A stretch of DNA of 17,689 nt from DRYM01 sp964526225 (GTDB lineage: Archaea; Thermoproteota; Thermoprotei_A; EX4484-217-1), in assembly GCA_964526225.1 (NCBI GenBank), contig CAZGLL010000030.1, forward strand, positions 1 to 17,689, read 5' to 3'. How positions within the stretch are numbered: the stretch's first letter is position 1; each line of letters opens with the position of its first letter. Below are positions 5,883 to 14,228 of this stretch, piece after piece. The notes beneath the pieces were generated by a model. That model was given only the letters and a program-made list of their open reading frames with translations, had not been told where the DNA came from and did no database searches. The translations under genes and the position numbers were made by a program.

Positions 5883-7214
5883 TTAAACAGGTTTTACATA
5901 GCCCCATTTTTCTAATGCTCTAGCCAATTCTTTATGTGTTTTTGCATGTACATCTAATGGTATTCTCTTAATTATTGCATCTAACGCTTGTCTTACCGCT
6001 GCCGCACCTGCTCTTGGACCGTCTGGGTGGCCTAAAACTCCCCCTCCTACTTGGATTACAAGATTTGTTCCTAGAGCTTCGATTACTCCGGGTAGATTTC
6101 CTGGATGAAGTCCTCCTGATGAAACAGGCATTGCTGGTTTAATGTGGTACATGTTTTGTTCTAGATGGAATTCATCGTCAGGATCAGGTTTGAAATGTTT
6201 TTCCCTAAGTATTCTAGCATATTTTATAACGTCTATTTTTCCTCCTTCAAGCTTACCTACACCAGCGGTACCTATGTGTAGCTGATCGACACCTACTATT
6301 CTGTAGAGTTTTGCTAAAACAAACATGGAGATTCCATGGTACGGGTTTCTAGTAAATGCTGCATGCATAGCTCTATGTGCGTGAATTGCTAATCCGTATT
6401 CTTCAGCTAAATCCCTTATGTATGTTAGAGCAGCCCACCCCGTAACTACTACATCAACCATAACGTAGGGATTCCCATAGTCCGCTACTAACTTAAGCCT
6501 TCTCTCCATTTCCCTTATATCGCTAGTTATGTTAGCGAACCAAACCTTTCTTTCATCGGTTTCTTTTTCGGCTTTATCAATAGCTTTCATGATTGCTTGA
6601 GCTCTCTTCTCAAACTTACAGAAACTAGGGCTTGTTAGGTTCTCGTCGTCCTTAATGTAGTCCATTCCGCCAACAAGTATTTCATAAGCTAGCTTTTCTG
6701 CTTCCTCAGGGGAATAGCCGACTTTAGGTTTAGGAACAGTACCAACTATAGGCCTATTTGTTATACCAAATATTTTCCTAATACCTTCAATACCTTTACT
6801 TGGCCCTTTAAAATCTTCTAGAAAAGCTCTAGGCAAGTAAATATCCTCTAATCTTAAACTTTCAACACGCTTCATACCGAAAATATTGCCAGCAATAGAT
6901 GCTAATAATCCGGGTAAATTCCCTTTCTCAAATAGCTCAACAGGATAAGCTATTTTAACAATCCATGAACCATCTCCAAGATCTTTAAAGTAATATGCTT
7001 TACCTGAAAGCCTTTTCACCCTTCCAACATCATACCATGGGTAAAGTGTTGTCCAAGTTCCAGTACTGCTTTCAGCAGCAACACCTCCAGCAGCATCCTC
7101 TATGGAGAAGCCTTTAGCAGGTTTAATCCTAAATACAGCTACTATGTCTTCCTCGAAATCGGGCTCATATGATGTATCAACATATTCCTTATAAGGCTCA
7201 AACTTATGCTCCAT
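5883..7214 (-). CDS. rbcL: Ribulose-1,5-bisphosphate carboxylase, archaeal form III large subunit
   Basis: The enzyme joins CO2 to ribulose-1,5-bisphosphate to give two 3-phosphoglycerates. In archaea form III is linked to salvage of nucleoside monophosphates through ribose-1,5-bisphosphate. The 443-aa length is typical of form III. Catalytic residues visible: the N-terminal loop AAESSTGTWTT (residues 47-57), the KPK lysines (162 and 164), the carbamylated lysine in KDDE (188), HRAMH (280-284), the active-site His 313, loop-6 lysine in GKLEG (321), SSGG (365-368) and the phosphate-binding GGG (390-392). Nothing essential is missing, so it should be active. No small subunit is present, as expected. 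The ATG has GAAGGTG 6 nt upstream and a TATA box further up. It leads a probable operon with DUF432 and mscS. Confidence 0.95.
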   Translation of the reverse strand: MEHKFEPYKEYVDTSYEPDFEEDIVAVFRIKPAKGFSIEDAAGGVAAESSTGTWTTLYPWYDVGRVKRLSGKAYYFKDLGDGSWIVKIAYPVELFEKGNLPGLLASIAGNIFGMKRVESLRLEDIYLPRAFLEDFKGPSKGIEGIRKIFGITNRPIVGTVPKPKVGYSPEEAEKLAYEILVGGMDYIKDDENLTSPSFCKFEKRAQAIMKAIDKAEKETDERKVWFANITSDIREMERRLKLVADYGNPYVMVDVVVTGWAALTYIRDLAEEYGLAIHAHRAMHAAFTRNPYHGISMFVLAKLYRIVGVDQLHIGTAGVGKLEGGKIDVIKYARILREKHFKPDPDDEFHLEQNMYHIKPAMPVSSGGLHPGNLPGVIEALGTNLVIQVGGGVLGHPDGPRAGAAAVRQALDAIIKRIPLDVHAKTHKELARALEKWGYVKPV

Positions 7215-7264
7215 ACTTTACACCTTCAAGAATACTTAAGCCTAACATAAACTATTATGAAGGC

Positions 7265-7272
7265 TATTTAAA
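7265..7272 (-). promoter_or_regulatory. TATA box for the RuBisCO operon
   Basis: On the minus strand this reads TTTAAATA. A start about 26 bp downstream (near 7243) gives a leader of roughly 28 nt that contains the GAAGGTG ribosome-binding site at 7221-7227. It lies back to back with the argS promoter. Confidence 0.5.
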
Positions 7273-7291
7273 TTTTAATATGAAATGTAAG

Positions 7292-7300
7292 CTTTATATA
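7292..7300 (+). promoter_or_regulatory. TATA box for argS
   Basis: CTTTATATA is a near-consensus archaeal TATA box. It predicts a start near 7322, 20 nt before the ATG at 7342, with GGGTG at 7327-7331 as the ribosome-binding site. Purine-rich sequence (GAAATG) just upstream may act as BRE. Confidence 0.6.
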
Positions 7301-7341
7301 ACTAACAATGTTATCTTGTTTATTTAGGGTGCATTTGGATA

Positions 7342-9297
7342 ATGAGTATTCATGACATTTACGGTTACTTAAGATCAGAGATAGCTAAAGCTATTTCAGA
7401 ATCTTGGAAAATATTTAGCATACCCCTTGGTTGGGAAGAAATAGTTTTAGAACTTGAAGAACCACCTATTGAGAAATTTGGAGATATTTCGCTTCCAACA
7501 CATAAGTTCGCAAAAATAATGAAGACTACCCCTATGGAGCTTGCTAAGATTGCTTCTGAAAATTTAAAGCTTAGCTTTATTAAAAACGTAGTTACTGTTG
7601 GAGGATATCTAAACATCTTCTTTAATGAAAGCGAAATTGCTAAAATGCTTTTTAACGCTATAGGAAAGTATAGAGACACTTTTGGATTTCTAAAAACGGA
7701 GAAAGCAGAGAAAATAGTTGTTGAACATACTAGTGCTAACCCTGTCCATCCGCTTCACATAGGCACAGCAAGAAACGCTATTTTAGGGGATATTTTAGCT
7801 AGAATGCTTATGAAAAGAGGATATAGGGTTCAGAGAAGATTCTACATTAACGACATGGGAAGACAAGTAGCAATACTAGCTTACGGATACATGGCGTTAG
7901 GTAAGCCTAAGCCTGAAGGGAAACCCGATCACTTCTTCGGAACAATATACTCGATAACTAATGCCATAATAGAAATTGATAGGTTGAAGAAAGAAATAAG
8001 TGAAGCAAGAAAGCGAGGTGAAAGAGAAGAATACCTAAGGCTACAAGATGAACTCTACGATTGGCTTGATGCTTTAGCTAAGCTCGAGGAGAAAAGGAAG
8101 GATTTTGTTGAAAAATTAGCTAAAGAGCTTTCAGGAAGAAACCATGAGAAGGAAATTTTGGAAATTATGAGAAAGTATGAGAGAAGAGAGGATGAGGAAA
8201 TAGTTAAAACCGTAAGGTTCATTTGTGAAAGGGTAATTGAAGGATTTAAAGAAACACTTTCTAAAGTAGATGTAGTCTTTGATAAATGGGATTGGGAAAG
8301 CGATTTAGCATGGCAAAGCATTGTTAGTAACATTTTAGATAAAGCTAGGAGAAGCCCGTATGCAACAACGTATAAAGGTGCTTTTGCACTCGATCTATCC
8401 TACGTACAGGAACTTAAGGAGGTTAGGGAAAAAATAGAGCTACCTAAAACGTTCAAGATACCGCCGTTAATTCTTCAAAGAAGTGATGGAACAACTCTTT
8501 ACACTACAAGAGATATCGCATATAGTATTGTAAAGTTTAAGGATGCAGATAAGGTAATAAATGTTATAATGTCTGAGCAAAAACTTGAGCAACTACAAGT
8601 TAGATTAGCTCTTTATGCTTTAGGGTTTGTTAGAGAAGCACTTAATTTAATACATTACTCTTATGAAATAGTCAAAATACCTGGAGCTAAAATGTCGGGT
8701 AGAAAGGGAAGGTACGTTGACTTCGATAGTTTAATTCATGAAGCAATAACTAGAGCTTTTTACGAAGTTGAAAAAAGAAATCCGGAGCTACCTAAAGATG
8801 AAAAGGAGAAAATAGCTAAAGCAGTAGGGATTGGCGCATTAAGATACGCTTTAGTTTCAATTTCAGCTACCAAACCGCTCGTATTTAAATGGGAAGACGT
8901 ATTAAGTTTTGAAAGAAACAGTGGACCCTATATTCAATACACTTACGCTAGAGCTAAAAACATACTTAAAAACTTTGGTGGGAAAGTGGAGTTCAGCAAG
9001 CTTAACGAACTAGACTATAGTGTTTTTGAAGAAGACAAAACTAGAAGACTGCTGATGACGTTAACCAAATTTCCATGGATTTTCGCTAAAGCTACTGATG
9101 AACTAAGACCTGAGCTTGTAGTGGAGTATGCTGGAAAACTTGCTGATTCCTTTAATTCGTTTTACGCGAAAATACCAGTTCTTGCCGAGAAAGACTATAG
9201 GAAGAAACTGGCTAAGCTAATGCTTGTGAAAGCTTCGGAAATTGTGTTGAAGAACATTTTAACCTTACTGGGTATTGTTGCTCCGGAGAGAATGTGA
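7342..9297 (+). CDS. argS: Arginyl-tRNA synthetase
   Basis: This class I synthetase (651 aa) charges tRNA-Arg with arginine using ATP. Domains in order: N-terminal Arg-tRNA recognition domain (about 1-110), Rossmann catalytic core beginning with the ANP..PLHIG signature (132-142), a long charged coiled-coil insert (about 205-285), the KMSGRKG loop (450-456), and the all-helical DALR anticodon-binding domain (from about 525, with SGPYIQYTYARAKNIL). The length is near the archaeal norm. The usual HIGH tetrad reads HIGT (139-142), while the neighbouring residues are canonical. The gene is monocistronic, divergent from the RuBisCO operon and convergent with the next gene, 18 bp away. Two tRNA-Arg genes bound the same window. 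Confidence 0.97.
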   Translation: MSIHDIYGYLRSEIAKAISESWKIFSIPLGWEEIVLELEEPPIEKFGDISLPTHKFAKIMKTTPMELAKIASENLKLSFIKNVVTVGGYLNIFFNESEIAKMLFNAIGKYRDTFGFLKTEKAEKIVVEHTSANPVHPLHIGTARNAILGDILARMLMKRGYRVQRRFYINDMGRQVAILAYGYMALGKPKPEGKPDHFFGTIYSITNAIIEIDRLKKEISEARKRGEREEYLRLQDELYDWLDALAKLEEKRKDFVEKLAKELSGRNHEKEILEIMRKYERREDEEIVKTVRFICERVIEGFKETLSKVDVVFDKWDWESDLAWQSIVSNILDKARRSPYATTYKGAFALDLSYVQELKEVREKIELPKTFKIPPLILQRSDGTTLYTTRDIAYSIVKFKDADKVINVIMSEQKLEQLQVRLALYALGFVREALNLIHYSYEIVKIPGAKMSGRKGRYVDFDSLIHEAITRAFYEVEKRNPELPKDEKEKIAKAVGIGALRYALVSISATKPLVFKWEDVLSFERNSGPYIQYTYARAKNILKNFGGKVEFSKLNELDYSVFEEDKTRRLLMTLTKFPWIFAKATDELRPELVVEYAGKLADSFNSFYAKIPVLAEKDYRKKLAKLMLVKASEIVLKNILTLLGIVAPERM

Positions 9298-9315
9298 AAG
9301 AAAAAGAGGTTTTGT

Positions 9316-10542
9316 TTAAGGTTTCCTCTTTAAGAAGAAGCCTATGGCAAACCCTATTATTAACCCTATTACTGCTCCTCCAATCAAGTATGTGTTAAGT
9401 GCTCCTCTTAGTGACTCTACTTCCTCCATTAAAGCTTCCTTATCTGACTGTAAGGCGCTCTTTTCTTCCTCACATGCGCTCACTTGCGATTTTAGAGTAT
9501 CTATTTGTGATTGCAGTGTTTTCTTGGTATTCTCAAGTTCTTGCTCTAAACTCCGCTTTTCATTTAGTACTTTCTCAAACTCGCTCTTCAAAGCATTAAT
9601 TTCCTCGCTTAAACTTGCAAGTTGCTGTTTAAGCTTTATTGATTCCGGAATTCTTGAGCCGTAAAGTCCTACTCCCCATAGTATAACGTTTCTTACAAAT
9701 TCTGGGCCGCTACCTTTAATTCCTTTATACTCTGAAATCCACATTCCTTGGTAATGATCAAAAGGCGCTTCAGTACTTAGAATTACGATGTTATCTTTAT
9801 CCATTATTTCAGCTGCCATAAGTGTGAATGATCCTTCCTCACCTACCTCATAAGCGTATGGTAGTGGCTCTACGAATTCGGCGATAGCGCCTTTAGGTGA
9901 TGTTATAGCTATTCTGTAAACGTTTTCTACAGGTTTCTCTCCTGTACCGTAAAGTGGCTTCCATTCTCCGTTAACGTAGAGTGCTATCGAGGCTGGTCCG
10001 TGGAAGAGAACAGGATGAAGTACGCCACCAGCTAGGAAGAACAGCTCTGGATCAGGCTTTATTAAGCCACCTACTCTGTAGTCACTGCCGAAGTTGCTTC
10101 CTCTATCTACAGCTTCACAATGATCATTTCTTAGAACGGATCCTACTGCTTCAAGTATTTTGTTTGCACTAGGTATTCTTGCATAATCTCCGCCCGAGTA
10201 ATCGCTATCCCCAGTAACCCATAGTGTTTTACCTCCTTGATCAAACCACTGCTTAATAGCGTTTAGTTCTTCATCGGTTATTTGGAGTCCCGTGTCTACT
10301 TGCACATATATTATCATGTCGGCATCTTTAATTTCGTCGTAGGTTATCTCACCTGTTATTACTTTCCATTCAACCTCCGTTATATTACTCATCATGTAGT
10401 TAAGTTGTGTGTCTTCGCCAAACATTCCATGAGCTATTACAACAACTAATGGTTTCTCTTCCTGTGCTAAGGCAACTGATGGTGTGAATAGCGCTAATGC
10501 TAATATTAAAACTATTGTTAGTACTAAGACCAATTTCCTCAT
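9316..10542 (-). CDS. Secreted GATase1-like protein with coiled-coil stalk and C-terminal membrane anchor
   Basis: This 408-aa surface protein has a signal peptide at 1-26 (cleavage after ALA), then a globular domain (about 31-295) resembling the class I glutamine-amidotransferase-like / DUF4350 / ThuA-type fold: 'VVVIAHGMFGEDTQL', a 'DADMIIYVQ' strand, and 'WFDQGGKTLWVTGDSDY' (99-115). A classical nucleophile Cys in that elbow is absent, so an enzymatic role is doubtful and ligand binding more likely. Residues about 300-378 form a heptad coiled coil rich in Glu, Lys and Leu. A helix at 385-404 followed by KRKP anchors the C-terminus. The coiled coil would lift the head above the membrane, towards or through an S-layer. 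It is divergent from the ABC importer genes, so it may belong to the same uptake function. Confidence 0.8.
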   Translation of the reverse strand: MRKLVLVLTIVLILALALFTPSVALAQEEKPLVVVIAHGMFGEDTQLNYMMSNITEVEWKVITGEITYDEIKDADMIIYVQVDTGLQITDEELNAIKQWFDQGGKTLWVTGDSDYSGGDYARIPSANKILEAVGSVLRNDHCEAVDRGSNFGSDYRVGGLIKPDPELFFLAGGVLHPVLFHGPASIALYVNGEWKPLYGTGEKPVENVYRIAITSPKGAIAEFVEPLPYAYEVGEEGSFTLMAAEIMDKDNIVILSTEAPFDHYQGMWISEYKGIKGSGPEFVRNVILWGVGLYGSRIPESIKLKQQLASLSEEINALKSEFEKVLNEKRSLEQELENTKKTLQSQIDTLKSQVSACEEEKSALQSDKEALMEEVESLRGALNTYLIGGAVIGLIIGFAIGFFLKRKP

Positions 10543-10600
10543 AGCTTATTGACCCCTAGAAGAACAACTTTGTTTCTACTTTTCTTCTTGAACATAAGTG

Positions 10601-10610
10601 AATTTTAACT
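10601..10610 (-). promoter_or_regulatory. Possible TATA box for the GATase-like gene
   Basis: On the minus strand this reads AGTTAAAATT. A start near 10579 would give a leader of about 37 nt with AGGGGTCA as the ribosome-binding site before the ATG at 10542. Confidence 0.35.
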
Positions 10611-10648
10611 TTTCGTAAAGAACGATTTTAGACAATTATGGTATTATA

Positions 10649-10658
10649 GATATAAATA
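10649..10658 (+). promoter_or_regulatory. TATA box for the ABC importer operon
   Basis: GATATAAATA predicts a start near 10680. The resulting leader of about 32 nt contains the strong ribosome-binding site GGAGGT at 10697-10702, 9 nt before the ATG at 10712. Confidence 0.55.
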
Positions 10659-10711
10659 CAGCTAAACCAATAAAACTTTCATGGCAATTGGTTTTAGGAG
10701 GTCCAAACCCT

Positions 10712-12319
10712 ATGAACACATATGCGCTCTCAAAAACAGCCGCTATTGGCATTGCAATTATAGTAATCATAGCGATTATTAGTGGAGCATATTTCGCTAT
10801 GCAACCTAAACCTTCACCAACAACTACAGCAACAACGCCACCTACCACTTCTCCTACGACATCGCCGACTACTTCTCCTACTGAGACAACAACTACTCCT
10901 ACAGAAACCACAACAACCCCTACAGAAACAACACCAACAACCACGACAACAACATCGCCATCGCCAACAGAAACTAAACCTCAAGGAATAGTGTTACGTG
11001 TAATAACAAGACATGGCTACGACATATTAGATGTGGCAAAGGAGAGATTCCTAAAGAGCGAAATAGCGAAGAAGTACAACATAGTTGATATAAGATGGTT
11101 ACCTATAGATCCATCGCAATGGATCGATGTAATAAAGTCATCAGCGGAAACTCCAGGTAGAGAAATAGATGTTGCTTGGGGCGGTGGCCCTACTCTTTTC
11201 GACATGTTAGCTAGGGAGGGACTTCTAGCACCAATAACTAGTGATGAAGTAAAAACGGTACTCAAGGACATACCTGAGGAAATTTCTGGCTCACCTATGA
11301 TAAGAAAGGACGCTAATGGTAATGTAATATGGATTGCTGCTGCAATATCCTCGTTCGGTTTTACAATAAATAAGCAGAAACTTGAGGAATATGGACTGCC
11401 TAGACCAACTAAATGGGTTGACCTTGCAAGCCCTGATTTCGCAATAACGTTACCTACACCAAGCGTTGGTGTAGCTGATGCGACAAGAAGTACAAGCAAC
11501 ACTAGAATGTATGAGATAATACTTCAAATATATGGTTGGAAGAAAGGATGGGAAATAATAACCCTTATGGGAGCTAACGCAAGAATCTACGACCAATCAG
11601 GCCTTGTTAGAGATGCTGTTATAAGAGGAGACATAGCAGTAGGTATAACAATAGATTTCTACGGATATACAGCACAACTACAGAACCCTGAACAATGTGA
11701 ATACGTTCTTCCAGAAGATGGAACCATAATTAACGGCGACCCAATAGCGCTTCTCACAACAAGTAAGCATAAAGAGGCAGCACAAGCATTTATAGCATGG
11801 GTTCTTAGCCCGGAAGGACAAGCAGTATGGATGCATGAAAACATAAATAGAATGCCAATTAACGTAAAAGTTTTCGAAACACCTGAAGGACAGAAAAGAC
11901 CCGACCTTAAAGAAGCATACGAGAAAACACTTAAGGCAGCACCGATAGAATTTAGTGACGAATTAGCTTTAAGCTATGAGGAAATCATGAGATGGTTCTT
12001 CTTCGCAACAATAACCCAAGCGCATCAAGAACTTCAAGAGGCATGGAAAGATATTGCACTAGCTTACTTAACCGGTAAGATAACTAAGGAACAATTCGAT
12101 TACCTAGCGGAGAAACTAACGGATCCTGAAAGCATTAAATTTAAAGATCCAGATACAGGAAAGGAGCTAACGTTTACGCAGGAAGTTGCTCAGCAACTAA
12201 ATGAGAAAGTACTTAAGAGTGCTGATTACAGAAACGCTCTCGTAAAGCAGTGGATAGAAGCTGCTAAGGAAAGGTATCAGAAGGTACACCAGGAGCTCCT
12301 CTCTATGATAGGTGGATAA
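10712..12319 (+). CDS. ABC importer substrate-binding protein, membrane-anchored
   Basis: This is the extracytoplasmic binding protein (535 aa) that captures the nutrient for the importer encoded next. An N-terminal hydrophobic anchor (about 9-29, no lipobox Cys) is followed by a Thr/Pro/Glu linker (about 36-90) and a periplasmic-binding fold with 'DVAWGGGPTLFD' in the first lobe. This pattern resembles the iron(III) / phosphorylated-sugar / 2-aminoethylphosphonate / polyamine class. The substrate cannot be told from sequence alone. The start is ATG 10712, chosen because GGAGGT lies 9 nt before it; a TTG at 10688 has no such site. The N-terminus (SKTA then a helix) could also be a class III, pilin-like signal. 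The linker DNA is nearly identical, inverted, to that of the phosphoesterase gene. Confidence 0.9.
   Translation: MNTYALSKTAAIGIAIIVIIAIISGAYFAMQPKPSPTTTATTPPTTSPTTSPTTSPTETTTTPTETTTTPTETTPTTTTTTSPSPTETKPQGIVLRVITRHGYDILDVAKERFLKSEIAKKYNIVDIRWLPIDPSQWIDVIKSSAETPGREIDVAWGGGPTLFDMLAREGLLAPITSDEVKTVLKDIPEEISGSPMIRKDANGNVIWIAAAISSFGFTINKQKLEEYGLPRPTKWVDLASPDFAITLPTPSVGVADATRSTSNTRMYEIILQIYGWKKGWEIITLMGANARIYDQSGLVRDAVIRGDIAVGITIDFYGYTAQLQNPEQCEYVLPEDGTIINGDPIALLTTSKHKEAAQAFIAWVLSPEGQAVWMHENINRMPINVKVFETPEGQKRPDLKEAYEKTLKAAPIEFSDELALSYEEIMRWFFFATITQAHQELQEAWKDIALAYLTGKITKEQFDYLAEKLTDPESIKFKDPDTGKELTFTQEVAQQLNEKVLKSADYRNALVKQWIEAAKERYQKVHQELLSMIGG
10875..10939 (+). repeat. Linker inverted repeat, copy in the binding-protein gene
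   Basis: This 65-bp stretch encodes part of the Thr/Pro/Glu linker. It matches the reverse complement of 15515-15576 in the phosphoesterase gene: 28 bp exact (10875-10902), one substitution, a short indel, then 25 bp exact (10915-10939). Identity at silent codon positions exceeds what a shared amino-acid repeat requires. Confidence 0.9.
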
Positions 12320-12323
12320 GTAA

Positions 12324-14225
12324 ATGAACCTAAGAGGTCTCAGAAGAGAGCTTGACAAGCTTACTGTAGTGCAGTTACTCATAGCATTGTTTACATTAAT
12401 ATTTTTTCTTGTAGTACCAATAGCTTCACTCCTCGTTAGAGCGTTTGTCTCTGATAAGGGATTTACCTTAAAATATTTTGAATCAACATATACCGATCCC
12501 ATCATGATATCTCCTAATCCATCACTTACGGTCGTTCAAATCCTTGAAAGATACAAATTTGTGATATTACCGAATGGTTCAAGAGTTCTAGTACCGTTAA
12601 AAACAATTTACATTGGAGGTGTAGGTCCAGACTTCGGATATATTTTGAACTCTATTTTTGTTTCAGCATCAGTTATGATCCTAGCTTCAATAATAGGCTT
12701 AATAGCGGCTTTCATTATGGCACGTTACGATTTTCCCGGAAAAAACGTTTTTAGAGTTCTGCTGATAATTCCGCTTTTAGCTACACCGTTTGTGAACGCA
12801 TACGTCATAGGTAAGGTTCTAGGTCCTGGCGGGTTATTAAACTACATTTTAAAGGATGTTTTGAAAATAACTGATTACACCATAGTTATCGTGGGTTTAC
12901 CTGCTGTAATACTTGTTCAAACGCTAAGCTTCTTTCCCATAGTTTACTTGAACACCTTATCTAGCCTTATAAACATCGACCCTTCCCTTGAAGAACAAGC
13001 TGAAAACATGGGTGCTCACGGGTTTAAGCTTTTCAGAACGGTAACTTTACCGTTAGCATTACCGGGTTTAGCTGCTGGAGCAACGTTGGTTTTCATTTTT
13101 AGCATGGAAGACCTGGGTGCTCCTATAGGTTTAAGCGGAGCATTTGGAGATGGCTTACATACACACTTAATGTCATTCTACATCTATGACGAATTTAGAA
13201 AGGTTCTTTCATTAGAACAAGTTCATGCATCGGTTTACGCATTAGCTGTCACAATGCTTCTAATAGCTTCAGCGGCTTTTCTAATGATTAAGAAATACGT
13301 TTCCTTAAAACAGTACGCTATGCTCTCTAAAGGTGGTCGTTGGAGTCCGAGAGTAAGAAAGCCAGGCAAAAAAGGATTAATTGCAATATATGTTTTTCTC
13401 ACGCTGCTAGTTATCATTTCATCGTTTCCGCAAATAGGGGTGATAATACTAGCCACTACAGACTGGGCAACAAGCGGTATTGTTCCAACAAAAATTACAC
13501 TAGAACATTTAGCTTCCCTCGTTACCAAATCTGATGTCACTAGAGCCATAACTAATAGTTTAACCTACGCTGGAGTTGCTGTAGTAATAATTGTTCTAAC
13601 AGGGACAAGTGCAGCATATGTTGTAGCTAGGAGAAGGATTCCTGGAAAAGACCTTCTCGACACATTAGCCACAATACCCATAGCTATTCCGGGAATAATC
13701 GTAGCAGTAGGCTACATAGTGTTCTTCACGTTACTGGCAAAAACGCTCTATGGAACACCGTTGGAAAGCTTAGGATATATGTTTGATCCATTCGTTAATC
13801 CAGGATTCCTCCTAATGTTCTCATATAGTGTTAGGAGATTGCCATTCACAGCAAGAGCGGTTTTTGCGGGTTTACAACAAACCCATGTAAGTTTAGAGGA
13901 AGCAGCTGAAAACCTTGGAGCAAGCAGAGCTAGAACGTTCTTCACAATAGTTATGCCCCTCATAGCGGCAAACATAATTAGTGGTGCCATACTTTCATTC
14001 GTTTATTCGATGAGCGAAGTTAGTACAAGCGTAATACTTGGTAGTAGAAATCCAAGCCAAGGACCAATAACATTCCTAATGAGCCAAGTAATTTATGCTA
14101 GTGCGGCAGTGGGAACTGTAAGTATTGCTGCAGCATTAGGTGTTTTACTAATGACATTACAGATAATAGCTATTTCCGTTTCAAACTATATTCTTAAACA
14201 GAGAGTAGCGTTCCTAGGTGTTTAA
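12324..14225 (+). CDS. ABC importer permease, fused double module
   Basis: This 633-aa protein is the membrane channel of the importer and combines two binding-protein-dependent permease modules, each with about six helices, in one chain, as in FbpB- and ThiP-type permeases. Each half carries the coupling-helix (EAA) motif that contacts the ATPase: LEEQAENMGAHGFKLFRTV (from about 222) and LEEAAENLGASRARTFFTIV (from about 524). A large outside loop in the first half (about 55-100) is unlike the second half. The ATG lies 4 nt after the stop of the binding-protein gene, with GGTGG just before it inside that gene. The fusion supports assignment to the iron / thiamine / phosphate-ester group of importers. 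Confidence 0.93.
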   Translation: MNLRGLRRELDKLTVVQLLIALFTLIFFLVVPIASLLVRAFVSDKGFTLKYFESTYTDPIMISPNPSLTVVQILERYKFVILPNGSRVLVPLKTIYIGGVGPDFGYILNSIFVSASVMILASIIGLIAAFIMARYDFPGKNVFRVLLIIPLLATPFVNAYVIGKVLGPGGLLNYILKDVLKITDYTIVIVGLPAVILVQTLSFFPIVYLNTLSSLINIDPSLEEQAENMGAHGFKLFRTVTLPLALPGLAAGATLVFIFSMEDLGAPIGLSGAFGDGLHTHLMSFYIYDEFRKVLSLEQVHASVYALAVTMLLIASAAFLMIKKYVSLKQYAMLSKGGRWSPRVRKPGKKGLIAIYVFLTLLVIISSFPQIGVIILATTDWATSGIVPTKITLEHLASLVTKSDVTRAITNSLTYAGVAVVIIVLTGTSAAYVVARRRIPGKDLLDTLATIPIAIPGIIVAVGYIVFFTLLAKTLYGTPLESLGYMFDPFVNPGFLLMFSYSVRRLPFTARAVFAGLQQTHVSLEEAAENLGASRARTFFTIVMPLIAANIISGAILSFVYSMSEVSTSVILGSRNPSQGPITFLMSQVIYASAAVGTVSIAAALGVLLMTLQIIAISVSNYILKQRVAFLGV

Positions 14226-14228
14226 ACC

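Noticed and set aside
10636..10944. Val/Gly-rich minus-strand frame opposite the binding-protein linker
   Set aside because: It is the antisense of a Thr/Pro repeat; low-complexity shadow. The same applies to 15486-15710 opposite the phosphoesterase linker.
10810..10980. Tandem short repeats suggestive of a CRISPR or minisatellite array
   Set aside because: They are in-frame Thr/Pro/Glu linker codons with no spacer structure.
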